DNA of 64,000 nucleotides, taken from assembly GCF_024320865.1 (NCBI RefSeq), contig NZ_JANDBD010000010.1:229973-293972 (forward strand), written 5' to 3'. Origin of the DNA: Mycolicibacterium arenosum. Lineage in GTDB: Bacteria > Actinomycetota > Actinomycetes > Mycobacteriales > Mycobacteriaceae. The position numbers and the translations under genes are program-made. Below the pieces are notes generated by a model. It saw only the letters and a list, made by a program, of their open reading frames with translations, searched no databases and had not been told where the DNA came from. Positions 51,652 through 61,670 of this stretch are shown here, piece by piece. Positions within the stretch are counted from its first letter, which is position 1, and each line of letters opens with the position of its first letter.

Positions 51652-52404
51652 ATGGGTTGGAAGCAACGGCTGCCCTTCCTGCGGTGGTCGATGGTGCGCA
51701 TGGCGCTGGCGATGCCGGGCTTCCTGAAGACGGGTCAGATCGGCGACGGCAGGGAGCGCGCAACGGCCGATTACGTGGAGGCGCACGCCCGCCGCGGTGA
51801 CGTCGACCACGTGCTCGCAACCATCGACGAGTTCGCGCGCGAGAAGTCGATGCTGATGAACGTCGGCGACGAGAAGGGCGCACTGCTCGACGCCGCGGTG
51901 CGTCGCGCGAACCCCGTGCGCGCGCTCGAACTCGGCACCTACTGCGGCTACGGCGCGCTGCGCATCGCTCGGGCGGCGCCGAGCTCGGAGGTGTTCTCCG
52001 TCGAGTTCGCCGCCGCCAACGCCGACGTGGCGCGGCGAATCTGGGCGCATGCGGGTGTCTCCGACCGTGTGACCTGCGTCGTGGGCACCATCGGGGACGG
52101 CGGCTCGACGCTCGACGCGCTGGCGGGCCACGGCTTCGCGCCGGGCGGCCTCGATCTGCTGTTCATCGACCACGACAAGAGCGCCTATCTGTCCGATCTG
52201 CAGGCGATCCTGGACCGGGGCTGGTTGCGGCGCGGCGCGATCGTCGTAGCCGACAACGTGCGCATCCCCGGCGCCCCGAAGTACCGCGCTTACATGAGGG
52301 AGCAGCAGGGCCGGCAGTTCGACACCGTCGAGCATCGGACCCACGTGGAGTACCAGACGCTGATGCCGGACCTCGTTCTCGAATCCCGGTACCTGCAGGG
52401 CTAG
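51652..52404 (+). CDS. O-methyltransferase, COMT-like (Rv1703c-like)
   Basis: A 250-residue SAM-dependent O-methyltransferase. SAM loop LELGTYCGYGALRIARAA, second strand VFSVEFAAANADVARR, and the metal-binding LLFIDHDKSAYLSDL are those of catechol O-methyltransferases, which use Mg2+. The substrate is unknown. It faces ParA across a 143-bp region and overlaps the convergent xerD by 4 bp. Confidence 0.93.
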   Translation: MGWKQRLPFLRWSMVRMALAMPGFLKTGQIGDGRERATADYVEAHARRGDVDHVLATIDEFAREKSMLMNVGDEKGALLDAAVRRANPVRALELGTYCGYGALRIARAAPSSEVFSVEFAAANADVARRIWAHAGVSDRVTCVVGTIGDGGSTLDALAGHGFAPGGLDLLFIDHDKSAYLSDLQAILDRGWLRRGAIVVADNVRIPGAPKYRAYMREQQGRQFDTVEHRTHVEYQTLMPDLVLESRYLQG

Positions 52405-53381
52405 CGAGCGCGCGGGTGGGCGCCGGCCCAGACCTCGCGCAGCGTGGACACCGTCACCAGGGTGTAGATCTGGGTCGTGGTGACCGACGCGTGGCCCAGT
52501 AGTTCCTGGACGACGCGGACGTCGGCACCGCCCTCGAGGAGATGCGTTGCGAACGAATGCCGCAGCGTGTGCGGTGAGACGCCGGCGGTGATGCCCGCTC
52601 GCTCGGCGGCGTCCTGCAGCACCTGCCACGCGCTCTGGCGGGACAGTCGGCCGCCCCTGGCGTTCAGGAAGATGGCCGGGGTGCCCTTGCCGCGGCGGGC
52701 GAGGTCCGGCCGACCGCGCACCAGGTACGCGTCGAGAGCGCTGATCGCGGGCCTGCCGATCGGCACCAGACGCTGCTTGTCGCCCTTGCCCCTCAGCAGC
52801 ACGGACCGCGTCTGCGTGTCGACGTCGTCGACGTCGAGGCCGACGGCCTCGGAGATACGGGCGCCGGTCGAGTACAGCACCTCCAGCAGCGCGCGATTGC
52901 GCAGTGTCAGCGGTCCGTCGGCCTCACCGTCCCCACCGGCGCCGTCCAGCAGCGCGAGCACCTGGTCGAAGCTCAGGCTCTTGGGCAGCCGGCGGCCGGG
53001 GGTCGGCGGCTTCACCGCTCGCGCGACGTCGAGCGCGGCGATTCCCTCGGCCGCGGCGAACTTGTGCAGGCCGCGCACCGCGATGAGAGCGCGTGCCGCG
53101 GACACCGCCGACAGCGGTGGTACCCCGGTGTCGGGATCGCCCTTGCGCAACTCGACCAGGAAGTCGCTGACGTGGGTCTCGGTCACCGCGCCGAGGTCGG
53201 CGACGCCCCTGGCCTCCAGGTGCGCGACGTAGCGGCGAAGGTCGCGACGGTACGAACTGAGCGTGTTCGCGGCCACCCCGCGTTCGATGGTCAAGTGGTC
53301 GAGATAGCCCTGGAGTTGGCCGTCGAGTACCGACTGGAGCGGCGATGAGCCGCTTGCGCGAAGAGCAGAAGAGGTGGTCAC
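52401..53381 (-). CDS. xerD: Tyrosine recombinase XerD
   Basis: A 326-residue site-specific recombinase that resolves chromosome dimers at dif with XerC. The N-terminal core-binding domain begins LDGQLQGYLDHLTIERGVAA. Catalytic residues are visible: Arg in GARISE, Lys in RGKGDKQR, HTLRH, GHASVTTTQIYT with the nucleophile Tyr. GTG 53381 lies 4 bp after the Nudix stop, so the two are coupled. Confidence 0.95.
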   Translation of the reverse strand: MTTSSALRASGSSPLQSVLDGQLQGYLDHLTIERGVAANTLSSYRRDLRRYVAHLEARGVADLGAVTETHVSDFLVELRKGDPDTGVPPLSAVSAARALIAVRGLHKFAAAEGIAALDVARAVKPPTPGRRLPKSLSFDQVLALLDGAGGDGEADGPLTLRNRALLEVLYSTGARISEAVGLDVDDVDTQTRSVLLRGKGDKQRLVPIGRPAISALDAYLVRGRPDLARRGKGTPAIFLNARGGRLSRQSAWQVLQDAAERAGITAGVSPHTLRHSFATHLLEGGADVRVVQELLGHASVTTTQIYTLVTVSTLREVWAGAHPRAR

Positions 53382-53385
53382 GTCG

Positions 53386-54000
53386 TCACGCGCGCCGCGC
53401 CCGGAACCGCGTGGAGCGATCGGCCCACGGCGCGTCGACGGTGCGCAGTGCGCTCGGCTCCCCCATCGCGTGCGCGGCCAGGATCCCGCCCACCGCAAGC
53501 GAATTCACGATGTCGCCGGAGAAGACCATGGCGACGGCCTCGGCCAGCGGCACCCGCTTCACCTCGAGGTCGGCCTCCTCGTCGTGCGCCTCGGGTCGAC
53601 CGATCTCGGTGAGTCCGGTGGCGAGGTAGACCCGGACGCTCTCGTCGCTGAACCCCGGTGCCGTGATGAGATCGACCAGCACGTGCCAGGTGTCGGCGGC
53701 CAGGCCGGCCTCCTCCTCCAGTTCGCGGGCGGCGGTGAGGTGCGGAGCTTCGTCGCCCATGTCGAGCAGTCCGGCGGGAAGTTCCCACAGCCGACGCCCG
53801 ACCGGATGCCGGTACTGGCGCACCAGGACGACGCGCCCCTCCTCATCGAGTGCGACGATGCCCACGGCGCCGAAGTGCTCGACGACCTCGCGACGCGCGG
53901 TGCCGCCGCCGGGCATGCGGACTTCGTCGGCACGCAGCGCGAAGATCTTTCCGACGTGCAGCGTTTCGCTTGAAACCGTGTCGAATTCGTGGTCAGCCAC
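53386..54000 (-). CDS. Nudix ADP-ribose pyrophosphatase (Rv1700-like)
   Basis: A 204-residue hydrolase that splits ADP-ribose to AMP and ribose 5-phosphate. The Nudix box is GLLDMGDEAPHLTAARELEE, a form with one extra residue before the first Glu, as in Rv1700. ATG 54000 overlaps the pyrG stop by 8 bp. The N-terminal beta-sheet (SETLHVGKIFALRADEVRMP) is typical of dimeric ADPRases. Confidence 0.94.
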   Translation of the reverse strand: MADHEFDTVSSETLHVGKIFALRADEVRMPGGGTARREVVEHFGAVGIVALDEEGRVVLVRQYRHPVGRRLWELPAGLLDMGDEAPHLTAARELEEEAGLAADTWHVLVDLITAPGFSDESVRVYLATGLTEIGRPEAHDEEADLEVKRVPLAEAVAMVFSGDIVNSLAVGGILAAHAMGEPSALRTVDAPWADRSTRFRARRA

Positions 54001-55771
54001 GGCGCACGGGCTCTTGCAGTTGCTGCTCCGCGCCGTCCTCGATGTCCTCGTGCGCGTGCTCGCCGTTGGACCGGTGTTCCGCCAGTTCCATCGGCAACCG
54101 CTCGGCGGCCTTGTAGTCGAGCGCGGCGCCGACGAATGCGGCGAAAAGCGGGTGCGGACGGGTCGGCCTGCTCTTCAGCTCGGGGTGGGCCTGCGTGCCC
54201 ACCAGGAACGGGTGCACGTCCGGTGCGTACTCGACGAACTCGACGAGGTGGCCGTCGGGCGACGTGCCGGAGAACCGCAACCCGCTCTGCGCGATGCGGT
54301 CGCGGTAGGCGTTGTTGACCTCGTAGCGGTGCCGGTGCCGCTCCGACACCTCGGTGGCCTGATAAGCCTGCGCCACAATCGAACCCGCGTCGAGCTTCGC
54401 CGGATAGGCGCCCAGTCGCATGGTGCCGCCGAGGTCGGCGTCACCCGCCACCGCGTCACGCTGGTCGGCCATGGTGGAGATCACCGGGTCCGGCGTATCG
54501 GGATCGAACTCCGCCGAACTGGCCTCGGTCAGTCCGACCGAGCGCGCCGCCTCGATGACGATGCACTGCAGGCCGAGGCAGAGCCCCAACACGGGAACGC
54601 GTTGCTTGCGCGCGAACTGGATGGCGCCGATCTTGCCCTCGATGCCGCGGATGCCGAAGCCGCCGGGGATCAGGATGCCGTGCACGTCGGCGAGCGCGGC
54701 GGCGGCACTCGCGTCGGTCTCGCAGTCGTCGGACGCGACCCAGCGGATCTCGACCTTGGCGTGGTGCTTGAAACCGCCGGCGCGCAGCGCCTCGGCCACC
54801 GACAGGTAGGCGTCGGACAGGTCGATGTACTTGCCCACCAACGCAACCCGCACGGTCTCCTGAGGCTCGTGCACCCGCCGCAGCAGGTCGTTCCACTGCG
54901 TCCAGTCGACGTCGCGGAACGGCAGGTTGAGCCTGCGCACCACGTACGCGTCGAGTTCCTCGCGGTGCAGCACCTTGGGGATGTCGTAGATGGACGGTGC
55001 ATCGGGCGTGGAGATGACGCCGTCCACGTCGACGTCGCACATCAGCGCGATCTTGTTCTTCAGGGGTTCGGGCACGTCGCGGTCGCAGCGCAGGATCAGC
55101 GCGTCGGGGCTGATGCCGATGCTTCGCAGCGCGGCGACCGAGTGCTGAGTCGGCTTCGTCTTCAACTCACCGGACGGCGCCAGGTACGGCACCAGCGACA
55201 CGTGCAGGAAGAAGACGTTCTCGCGCCCGACCTCGTGGCGGACCTGGCGTGCCGCCTCCAGGAACGGCAGCGACTCGATATCGCCGACGGTGCCGCCGAT
55301 CTCGGTGATCACCACGTCGGGTCGGTTGCCCTCGGAGTCCGCCAGCGCCATCGCCAGTATCCGACTCTTGATCTCGTCGGTGATGTGCGGGATGACCTGC
55401 ACGGTGTCGCCGAGGTACTCGCCACGGCGTTCCTTGGCGATGACGGTCGAATACACCTGTCCCGTCGTGACATTCGCCGACCCGGACAGGTTGCGGTCGA
55501 GGAAGCGCTCGTAGTGGCCGACGTCGAGATCGGTCTCGGCGCCGTCCTCGGTGACGAACACCTCACCGTGCTGGAACGGGTTCATGGTGCCGGGGTCGAC
55601 GTTCAGGTAGGGGTCGAGCTTCTGCATCGTCACCTGAAGTCCACGCGCGGTGAGCAACTGTCCGAGACTGCTGGCGGTGAGCCCCTTACCGAGGGACGAC
55701 GCGACACCGCCGCTGACGAAGATGTGCTTGGTGGCAGTCTGCGGGTGTTTGCGTAACGCGGGCAACTGCAT
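53993..55771 (-). CDS. pyrG: CTP synthase
   Basis: A 592-residue enzyme that makes CTP from UTP, ATP and glutamine. The synthetase half begins VSGGVASSLGKGLTASSLG and the C-terminal glutaminase half has nucleophile Cys in GLCLGLQC with the His/Glu pair in QAHPELKSRP. ATG 55771 gives QLPALRKHPQTATKH; the GGAGG just before it is close. The 127-bp gap to mctB has a -10-like TAAGGT. Confidence 0.97.
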   Translation of the reverse strand: MQLPALRKHPQTATKHIFVSGGVASSLGKGLTASSLGQLLTARGLQVTMQKLDPYLNVDPGTMNPFQHGEVFVTEDGAETDLDVGHYERFLDRNLSGSANVTTGQVYSTVIAKERRGEYLGDTVQVIPHITDEIKSRILAMALADSEGNRPDVVITEIGGTVGDIESLPFLEAARQVRHEVGRENVFFLHVSLVPYLAPSGELKTKPTQHSVAALRSIGISPDALILRCDRDVPEPLKNKIALMCDVDVDGVISTPDAPSIYDIPKVLHREELDAYVVRRLNLPFRDVDWTQWNDLLRRVHEPQETVRVALVGKYIDLSDAYLSVAEALRAGGFKHHAKVEIRWVASDDCETDASAAAALADVHGILIPGGFGIRGIEGKIGAIQFARKQRVPVLGLCLGLQCIVIEAARSVGLTEASSAEFDPDTPDPVISTMADQRDAVAGDADLGGTMRLGAYPAKLDAGSIVAQAYQATEVSERHRHRYEVNNAYRDRIAQSGLRFSGTSPDGHLVEFVEYAPDVHPFLVGTQAHPELKSRPTRPHPLFAAFVGAALDYKAAERLPMELAEHRSNGEHAHEDIEDGAEQQLQEPVRRG

Positions 55772-55898
55772 CCTCCGTGGCGATGGGGCAGGACGAAAAC
55801 GGCCTAGCTGAGGGCCTGCCGACCCACGGAATCTCACCTTAACACCGACCCCGACAGAGTGTCGCTGACGCGCCGACCGCGCCGTTGACTGTTCCGGG

Positions 55899-56840
55899 TT
55901 ACTGCGGGACGGTCACCGACGTCGCACCCTGGCCCGAGCCGTACTGGCCCGGCCGTCCGCCGCCGACCAGATCGGCGGCCGCGAGCACCGCCGTGATCCT
56001 GCCCGCCTGGCTGCCGACGTCGTCCACGGTGCTCACGGCGCCGCTGAGGCCCTGGTCGGACCTCGTCACCGCGATGGCCGCGGTGCCCGATGCCGAACCG
56101 TCGCGGCCGGCGATGACGGTGCCCGAACCGTGCGGTGCGAGCCCGCCCGCGAACCGCGCCACGGTGGCGCCCTGGTTACCCGCCCCCTCGTCGAGCGCGC
56201 CGCCCGTCACGATCAGCGCGGCGTCGGCGGCCCCGATCCGCTCGGCGTCGTAGGTGATGAAACCTGTTTCGCGCAGCGTCTCCAGCACGGTGTCGCGCTG
56301 CGCGTCGTCGACGGCGGGCACGGCCGGGTTTCGGTCGCGCAGCAGCGTGATGCCGAGCAGATCGCCGGCTTGCGAGCCCTGGTCCACCATCGTGGTGCTC
56401 AGTTGGCGGCCCGCGGGCACGATCGGTGAGTTGACCACCGACAGAAGTTTCTCCGAGGCGTTCGCGTCGACGAACTGCTGGGTCAGCGAGACCGTGCCCG
56501 TCACCGCCGCGCCCGCCTCGCCGGCGAAGCGCGTCGCCGCGTCGACGTCGTCGTCAGCCGCATCCGGAGTGCGGAACACCACCAGCGACTTGTCCTTCAG
56601 GCTGCCACGAAGGATGCGCGACGACATCGCCGCATCGAATTCACCTGCGGCGCTGAGCTTCTCATTGAGCGCATTCTTCTCGTCGGTCAGACCGTTGATC
56701 TGATTCTGCAGCTCGAGCTTGTCGTCTCGCAGACCCGACAGCACCGTGTTCGACAGCAGTCCGGAGCCGAGCGCCACGCCGATGGCGAGCGCGAGGAACA
56801 CCGCGGCCAGCGAGATCGCATGTGAACGTAGGGAAATCAC
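55899..56840 (-). CDS. mctB: MctB/SteB: envelope protein of copper efflux and cell division
   Basis: A 313-residue protein. An N-terminal helix (AISLAAVFLALAIGVALGSG) anchors or exports it and a coiled coil follows (DDKLELQNQINGLTDEKNAL), then an alpha/beta domain with IVTGGALDEGAGNQG. It matches Rv1698 (MctB, linked to copper efflux across the outer membrane) and SteB of corynebacteria (partner of SteA). It sits right after steA. GTG 56840 has an AGGAGG ribosome-binding site. Confidence 0.93.
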   Translation of the reverse strand: MISLRSHAISLAAVFLALAIGVALGSGLLSNTVLSGLRDDKLELQNQINGLTDEKNALNEKLSAAGEFDAAMSSRILRGSLKDKSLVVFRTPDAADDDVDAATRFAGEAGAAVTGTVSLTQQFVDANASEKLLSVVNSPIVPAGRQLSTTMVDQGSQAGDLLGITLLRDRNPAVPAVDDAQRDTVLETLRETGFITYDAERIGAADAALIVTGGALDEGAGNQGATVARFAGGLAPHGSGTVIAGRDGSASGTAAIAVTRSDQGLSGAVSTVDDVGSQAGRITAVLAAADLVGGGRPGQYGSGQGATSVTVPQ

Positions 56841-56866
56841 CGATCCTCCTCTTCAGCCACGACCGG

Positions 56867-58051
56867 CTAGGTGACCATGCCCTGCACCCACAGTGTGAGC
56901 TGGTTCCAGTACTCCGAAATCCACGGCAGCACAGTCGCGTCGGCTCGCGACACCCACAGCGCCGCAACGACCGCGATCAGCATGGCGAGCACCAGCAGCG
57001 CGATGGCACCGCCGGACACGCGGCTGCGGTACAGGGTGGCGACGGCTCGCGCGTCGACGAGCTTCTCGCCGACCTTGAGCCGGGTCAGGAACGTCGACGG
57101 GTTGCTCTGCTGACGTGACCGGTCGAAGAACTCCTCGATGCTGGCGCTGTGGCCGGCGGTGACGATCAGCGATGCGCCGTGGTGATCACACAGCAGGAGG
57201 GCGAGATCGGCGGCCGAACCCGCGGCCGGGAAGGTCATCGCCCCCACTCCGAGATCCTGAATGCGCTCGAGCCCCTTCGCGTGTCCGTCGGCGTCCGCGG
57301 GCAGAATCACCTGTGCGCCGGACCTCAGCACCTCCACGCTCATGGCGTCGGGGTCGCCGACGATCAACTGCGGACGGTAGCCCGCTCTGCGCAGCACGTC
57401 CGCGCCCGCGCCGACGCCGACGAGCACCGGCTGGTACTCCTTGATGAACGGCTTGAGCGCCTTGACGTCCTCGAACGCGCCCGGCCCCTCCGCGACCACC
57501 ACGACGTGGCGACGGTTCACGTCGACGTCGATGTCCGGGATGCCCATGCCGTCGATCAGCAGCGGGCTCTCGCTGCGGATGAACTCGATGGTGTTGCCCG
57601 CGAACGCCTCGAGATGCGCGACGAGACCGCTCTTGGCGTCGTGCATCAGGTCGTGGATCTCCTCGTCGGTGCGCTCGGTGCCGTACGCGATGCGCCGGTC
57701 GCCGGAGTACAGCCCGCCGTTGTGCAGTCGGACCCTGGCGCCGTCCTTGACCCTCTTGAAGATCTCGTCGCCGGCTTCGTCGACGAGGGTGATGTTGTTG
57801 TTGACGAGGACCTCGGGACCGAGATTGGGGTACCGGCCGGAGATGGACTGCGAGGCGTTGACCACCGCGGTCACGCCGGCCTCCACCAGTGCGTCGGCGG
57901 TGATCCGGTCGAGGTCCAGCGCATCGAGGACGACGATGTCGCCGGGACCCACGCGGCGCAGCAGTCGGTCGATGTCACGATCGACGCGGGCGGTACCCGT
58001 GACGCCTGGACGAGGGCCGGCATTACGCGAGAGCAGCGCTGACATCTTCAT
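56867..58051 (-). CDS. steA: SteA cell-division protein
   Basis: A 394-residue protein with a cytosolic thiamine-pyrophosphokinase-like domain (GDIVVLDALDLDRITADALV, VGDPDAMSVEVLRSGAQVIL) and a C-terminal membrane helix (GGAIALLVLAMLIAVVAALW). In corynebacteria SteA and SteB localise and activate the peptidoglycan hydrolase RipA at the septum. The mctB gene is 26 bp downstream. Confidence 0.92.
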   Translation of the reverse strand: MKMSALLSRNAGPRPGVTGTARVDRDIDRLLRRVGPGDIVVLDALDLDRITADALVEAGVTAVVNASQSISGRYPNLGPEVLVNNNITLVDEAGDEIFKRVKDGARVRLHNGGLYSGDRRIAYGTERTDEEIHDLMHDAKSGLVAHLEAFAGNTIEFIRSESPLLIDGMGIPDIDVDVNRRHVVVVAEGPGAFEDVKALKPFIKEYQPVLVGVGAGADVLRRAGYRPQLIVGDPDAMSVEVLRSGAQVILPADADGHAKGLERIQDLGVGAMTFPAAGSAADLALLLCDHHGASLIVTAGHSASIEEFFDRSRQQSNPSTFLTRLKVGEKLVDARAVATLYRSRVSGGAIALLVLAMLIAVVAALWVSRADATVLPWISEYWNQLTLWVQGMVT

Positions 58052-58171
58052 GCGGACAGATTCTGTCGGCGAACCCTCAAGTTGAGGTGGAGGCGCGCCG
58101 TAACACCAGCCTCAGAAGTTATCTTTTGTCACATCTGCAACACGATCGAGACGTGGTGTGAGCGCTATGTG

Positions 58172-59932
58172 TCACGCGGAGCGGTCCTCGCGCGCAGTCT
58201 CGAGCAGTTCGCGGGCGTGGGCGCGACCGCTGTCGGACTCCCCCAGCCCGGCGAGCATTCTCGCCAGCTCGGCGACCCGGGAGTCGTCGTCGAGCCGCTT
58301 CACCACACTGGACTTCGCCTTACCGGAACCGCTGTCGACGACCAGGTGCACGTCGGCGTACGCCGCGACCTGAGGCAGGTGCGTCACCACGATCACCTGA
58401 TGGGTGCGGGCCAACCGGGCCAGTCTGCGGCCGATCTGAACCGCCGCGCGTCCGCCGACCCCGGCGTCGACCTCGTCGAACACCATGGTCGTGCCCTCGG
58501 TCGAGGCGGCCAGCACGACCTCGAGCGCCAGCATCACCCTGGACAACTCCCCGCCCGACGCGCTTTTGGCCAACGGCAGCACGTCGGAGCCGGTGTGCGG
58601 GGTGAACCCGAATTCGACCGCGTCGACACCGTCGCGGCCGGCGTGCACGACGTCGCCCGTCGGCAACGTCAGCGGCGCGGAGTCGTCCGGCCGCGCGAGC
58701 AGTGGTCCGACCGCGATGCTGAAGCCCGCGCCCGCCATCGCGAGGCCGGCGAGCTCGCCCGTGACCTCCTTGGCGAGCGACTTCGCGGCCTTGGTCCTGG
58801 CCTTGGTGATGACGGCGGCCGCGTCGACGAGTCCCGCGCCCAGCGTGTCGACGCGCTTCGCGAGCGCCGCCAGGGCGTCTTCGGACACGTCGAGCTGCGC
58901 GAGCCGGTCGCGGGCGGCGGCGGCCCACTGCAGCACCCCGTCGACATCCGGGGCGTACTTCCGCGTCAGCCCGCGCAGTTCACCCTGCCGAGCCAGCTTG
59001 CCTTCCAATGTGCTTGCGTCGCTGGGCAGTTCGTCGAGATAGCCACCGAGTTCTGCCGAGACGTCGGCGACGACCGCCTGCGCCTCGGCGAGTCGCTCAC
59101 CCAGCGTCCGCAGGGCGGCGTCATCGGTGCCGCTCAACGCCGTCCGCGCCCGTCCGATGCCGTCGGCAGCGGACGCCCCCTCTGGTCCGGGGGTGTCCAT
59201 CTCACCGGCGAGCGCCACCCTGGCGATCTGTGCCGCCTCGCGTAGCGCGTCCAGTTCGGAGAGCCGCTGGATGTCGGACACCAGGCTCTCGTCCTCGCCG
59301 GGAAGCGGTGCTACCGCGTCGATCTCGGTGAGCCCGAACTGCAGCCGGTCGGCTTCCTGCGCCAGTTCCCTAGCGCGTTGCCTGCGGTCGGCGAGATCGG
59401 CCCTGGCGCCGATCCAGTCCTCCCGCAGTCGCCGGTACTTCTTCAGCGCCGCCTCGATGTCGACGAAGCGGTCCAGCGCGTTGCGCTGCTCGTCGGGTCG
59501 CATGAGCCGCAACTGGTCGTTCTGCCCGTGCAACGCCAGCAGTTCGGTGGTGAACCCGCTCAGCGACTTGGCGGGCACGCTGCGCCCGCCGAGATAGGCG
59601 CGGGACGGCCCGTCCCTGCTGACCGAGCGGGCGGCGATGATGCTGCCGTCGTCGTCGCGGTCGGCGCCCGACGAGTCCAGGATCTCGTCCACTCGACGGG
59701 CCACGTCGTCGCCGACTTCGGTTGTGGTGAAACGTCCTTCGACCACCGCACGGTCGGACCCCGACCGCACGCGGCTGGCGTCCGCGCGCGCACCGCCCAA
59801 CAGGTGCAGGCCCGTCACGACCATCGTCTTACCGGTGCCGGTTTCACCCGTCAGCACCGTCAGCCCGCGACCGAACTCGGCCGTGGCTGCGTTGATGGCG
59901 CCGAGCGCCTCGATTCGGATCTCCGCGAGCAC
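58172..59932 (-). CDS. recN: DNA repair ATPase RecN
   Basis: A 586-residue SMC-like repair protein. Walker A GETGTGKT near residue 30, a long coiled coil (REDWIGARADLADRRQRARE), signature region SGGELSRVMLALEVVL and Walker B TTMVFDEVDAGVGG. It acts in double-strand break repair. GTG 59932 overlaps the nadK stop by 1 bp (TAGTG). The open frame further upstream overlaps nadK. Confidence 0.96.
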   Translation of the reverse strand: MLAEIRIEALGAINAATAEFGRGLTVLTGETGTGKTMVVTGLHLLGGARADASRVRSGSDRAVVEGRFTTTEVGDDVARRVDEILDSSGADRDDDGSIIAARSVSRDGPSRAYLGGRSVPAKSLSGFTTELLALHGQNDQLRLMRPDEQRNALDRFVDIEAALKKYRRLREDWIGARADLADRRQRARELAQEADRLQFGLTEIDAVAPLPGEDESLVSDIQRLSELDALREAAQIARVALAGEMDTPGPEGASAADGIGRARTALSGTDDAALRTLGERLAEAQAVVADVSAELGGYLDELPSDASTLEGKLARQGELRGLTRKYAPDVDGVLQWAAAARDRLAQLDVSEDALAALAKRVDTLGAGLVDAAAVITKARTKAAKSLAKEVTGELAGLAMAGAGFSIAVGPLLARPDDSAPLTLPTGDVVHAGRDGVDAVEFGFTPHTGSDVLPLAKSASGGELSRVMLALEVVLAASTEGTTMVFDEVDAGVGGRAAVQIGRRLARLARTHQVIVVTHLPQVAAYADVHLVVDSGSGKAKSSVVKRLDDDSRVAELARMLAGLGESDSGRAHARELLETAREDRSA

Positions 59933-60858
59933 TACTGTCCGCGCCAACCCTTCACGGGCAGCCGGAACTTGCGTACCAGCCGGTCGGTGAACGGTGCGCT
60001 GTCCAGTCGCACCCACTTCAGCGACGTGCCGCAGCGGGTCACCTCGAGACGCGCGCCCGCGGGCACCACCATGTCGCGTCTGCCGTCGCAGTACACCTTG
60101 GCACTGGACCCGCTGGCCGCGTCGATCTCGATGGCGATCACGGCGTCGGGACTGGTGACCATGGGGCGGGCGAACAATGCGTGAGCGTTGTTGGGCACCA
60201 ACAACATCGCGTCCAGGTCCGGCCAGAGGATGGGACCGCCGGCGCTGAACGCGTAGGCGGTGGAGCCCGTCGGGCTGGATACCAGCACGCCATCGCATCC
60301 GAAGGACGAGACCGGCCTGCCGTCGACCTCGAGCACGACGTTGAGCACGCCGAGCCGCGGCCCCTTCTCCAGGCTGGCCTCGTTGAGGGCCCAGCCGCGC
60401 TGCAGAATCCGACCCTCAGCGCGCACGGCGACGTCGAGCGTCATCCGCTTCTCGATGCGGTAGTGACGGTTGACGATGTGGTCGAGGACGGTGTCGATGG
60501 CCTCCGCCTCGGCCTCGGCGAGGAAGCCGATGTGACCGAGGTTGACACCGAGGACCGGGATCTCGACGTTGCGCGCCAGCTCGGCTGCACGCAGGAACGT
60601 TCCGTCGCCGCCGAGTGCGAGCACCAACTCGCACCCCTCGGCGGCGCGTTCGTGGGCGTCGACGACGTCGATGTCGATGCCGAGTGAGCGCACATCGGTC
60701 GGTTCCGCGTCGGCGGAGCCCTGGTCGACGGCTTCGGCGGCGAGCAGTCGCAGGCTGATGCCGTTGTCGCTCAACACCTTTTCGACGCGCCGCGCCGTCT
60801 CGGTGGCGTCCTCGCGGCCGGTGTGGACCACCAGCAGAACGGAGCGGTCAGCGGTCAC
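59932..60858 (-). CDS. nadK: NAD kinase
   Basis: A 308-residue NAD+/NADH kinase. The GGDGT motif (LALGGDGTFLRAAE, near residue 84), the NEASLEKG loop and SSPTGSTAYAFSAGGP are the family signatures. It makes NADP from NAD and ATP or polyphosphate. It overlaps tlyA by 4 bp at its start and recN by 1 bp at its end. Confidence 0.97.
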   Translation of the reverse strand: MTADRSVLLVVHTGREDATETARRVEKVLSDNGISLRLLAAEAVDQGSADAEPTDVRSLGIDIDVVDAHERAAEGCELVLALGGDGTFLRAAELARNVEIPVLGVNLGHIGFLAEAEAEAIDTVLDHIVNRHYRIEKRMTLDVAVRAEGRILQRGWALNEASLEKGPRLGVLNVVLEVDGRPVSSFGCDGVLVSSPTGSTAYAFSAGGPILWPDLDAMLLVPNNAHALFARPMVTSPDAVIAIEIDAASGSSAKVYCDGRRDMVVPAGARLEVTRCGTSLKWVRLDSAPFTDRLVRKFRLPVKGWRGQ

Positions 60859-61664
60859 TGCGGCCCCTCCGCGACGGCCCTGGTGACGGCTTCCTCGAGG
60901 GCCGGACCCTCGAGGGGGTCGTCGGCGCGGGCCCGCAGCCGCAGGAAGTACTCGACGTTGCCCGACGGACCCGGCAGGGGGCTGGCCGTGACGCCGACGG
61001 TGGACCAGTTGAGAGCGGCGGCCCGCCGGGCCACCGTCAGCACGGACTCGGCCCGCAGTCCCGGGTCGCTGACGACACCGCCCGCCCCGACCCGATCCTT
61101 ACCGACCTCGAACTGTGGCTTCACCATGGGAACGATATCCGCGTCGGCAGACGAGCACGCGACCAGTGCGGGCAACACTGTGGACAGCGAGATGAAGGAC
61201 AGGTCGGCGACCACGAGGTCCACGGCTCCGCCGATGGCGTCGGCGTCGAGTTCACGGACGTTGGTGCGTTCCATCACGATGACGCGGTCGTCGGACCTCA
61301 GCGACCACGCGAGTTGGCCGTAGCCCACATCGGCGGCCACGATCTCGCGGGCACCCCGGTCCAACAGGACTTCGGTGAAGCCGCCGGTCGAGGCACCGGC
61401 GTCCAGGCAGCGCCTGCCCTCCACGGACACGCCGAACGCGTCCAGGGCTCCGATGAGCTTGTGAGCTCCGCGCGACACCCAACTGCGCTCGTCGGCGTCG
61501 GCGACGACCAACCGGGCATCCAGGGTGATGGCCGTCGCAGGTTTGACCGCGGGAATTCCGTCGATGCTGACCCGGCCGGCGTCGATGAGCTCAGCGGCCT
61601 GCTGCCGCGACCTCGCCAACCCACGTCGGACCAGCTCGGCGTCCACGCGAGCGCGCCGTGCCAC
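60855..61664 (-). CDS. tlyA: TlyA rRNA 2'-O-methyltransferase
   Basis: A 269-residue enzyme with an N-terminal S4 RNA-binding domain (VRRGLARSRQQAAELIDAG) and an FtsJ-like methyltransferase domain (CLDAGASTGGFTEVLLDRGA, then VKPQFEVGKDRVG). It methylates 16S C1409 and 23S C1920, and its loss gives capreomycin and viomycin resistance. The gene appears intact, so these drugs should be recognised. Confidence 0.96.
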   Translation of the reverse strand: MARRARVDAELVRRGLARSRQQAAELIDAGRVSIDGIPAVKPATAITLDARLVVADADERSWVSRGAHKLIGALDAFGVSVEGRRCLDAGASTGGFTEVLLDRGAREIVAADVGYGQLAWSLRSDDRVIVMERTNVRELDADAIGGAVDLVVADLSFISLSTVLPALVACSSADADIVPMVKPQFEVGKDRVGAGGVVSDPGLRAESVLTVARRAAALNWSTVGVTASPLPGPSGNVEYFLRLRARADDPLEGPALEEAVTRAVAEGPQ

Positions 61665-61670
61665 CTGCGG

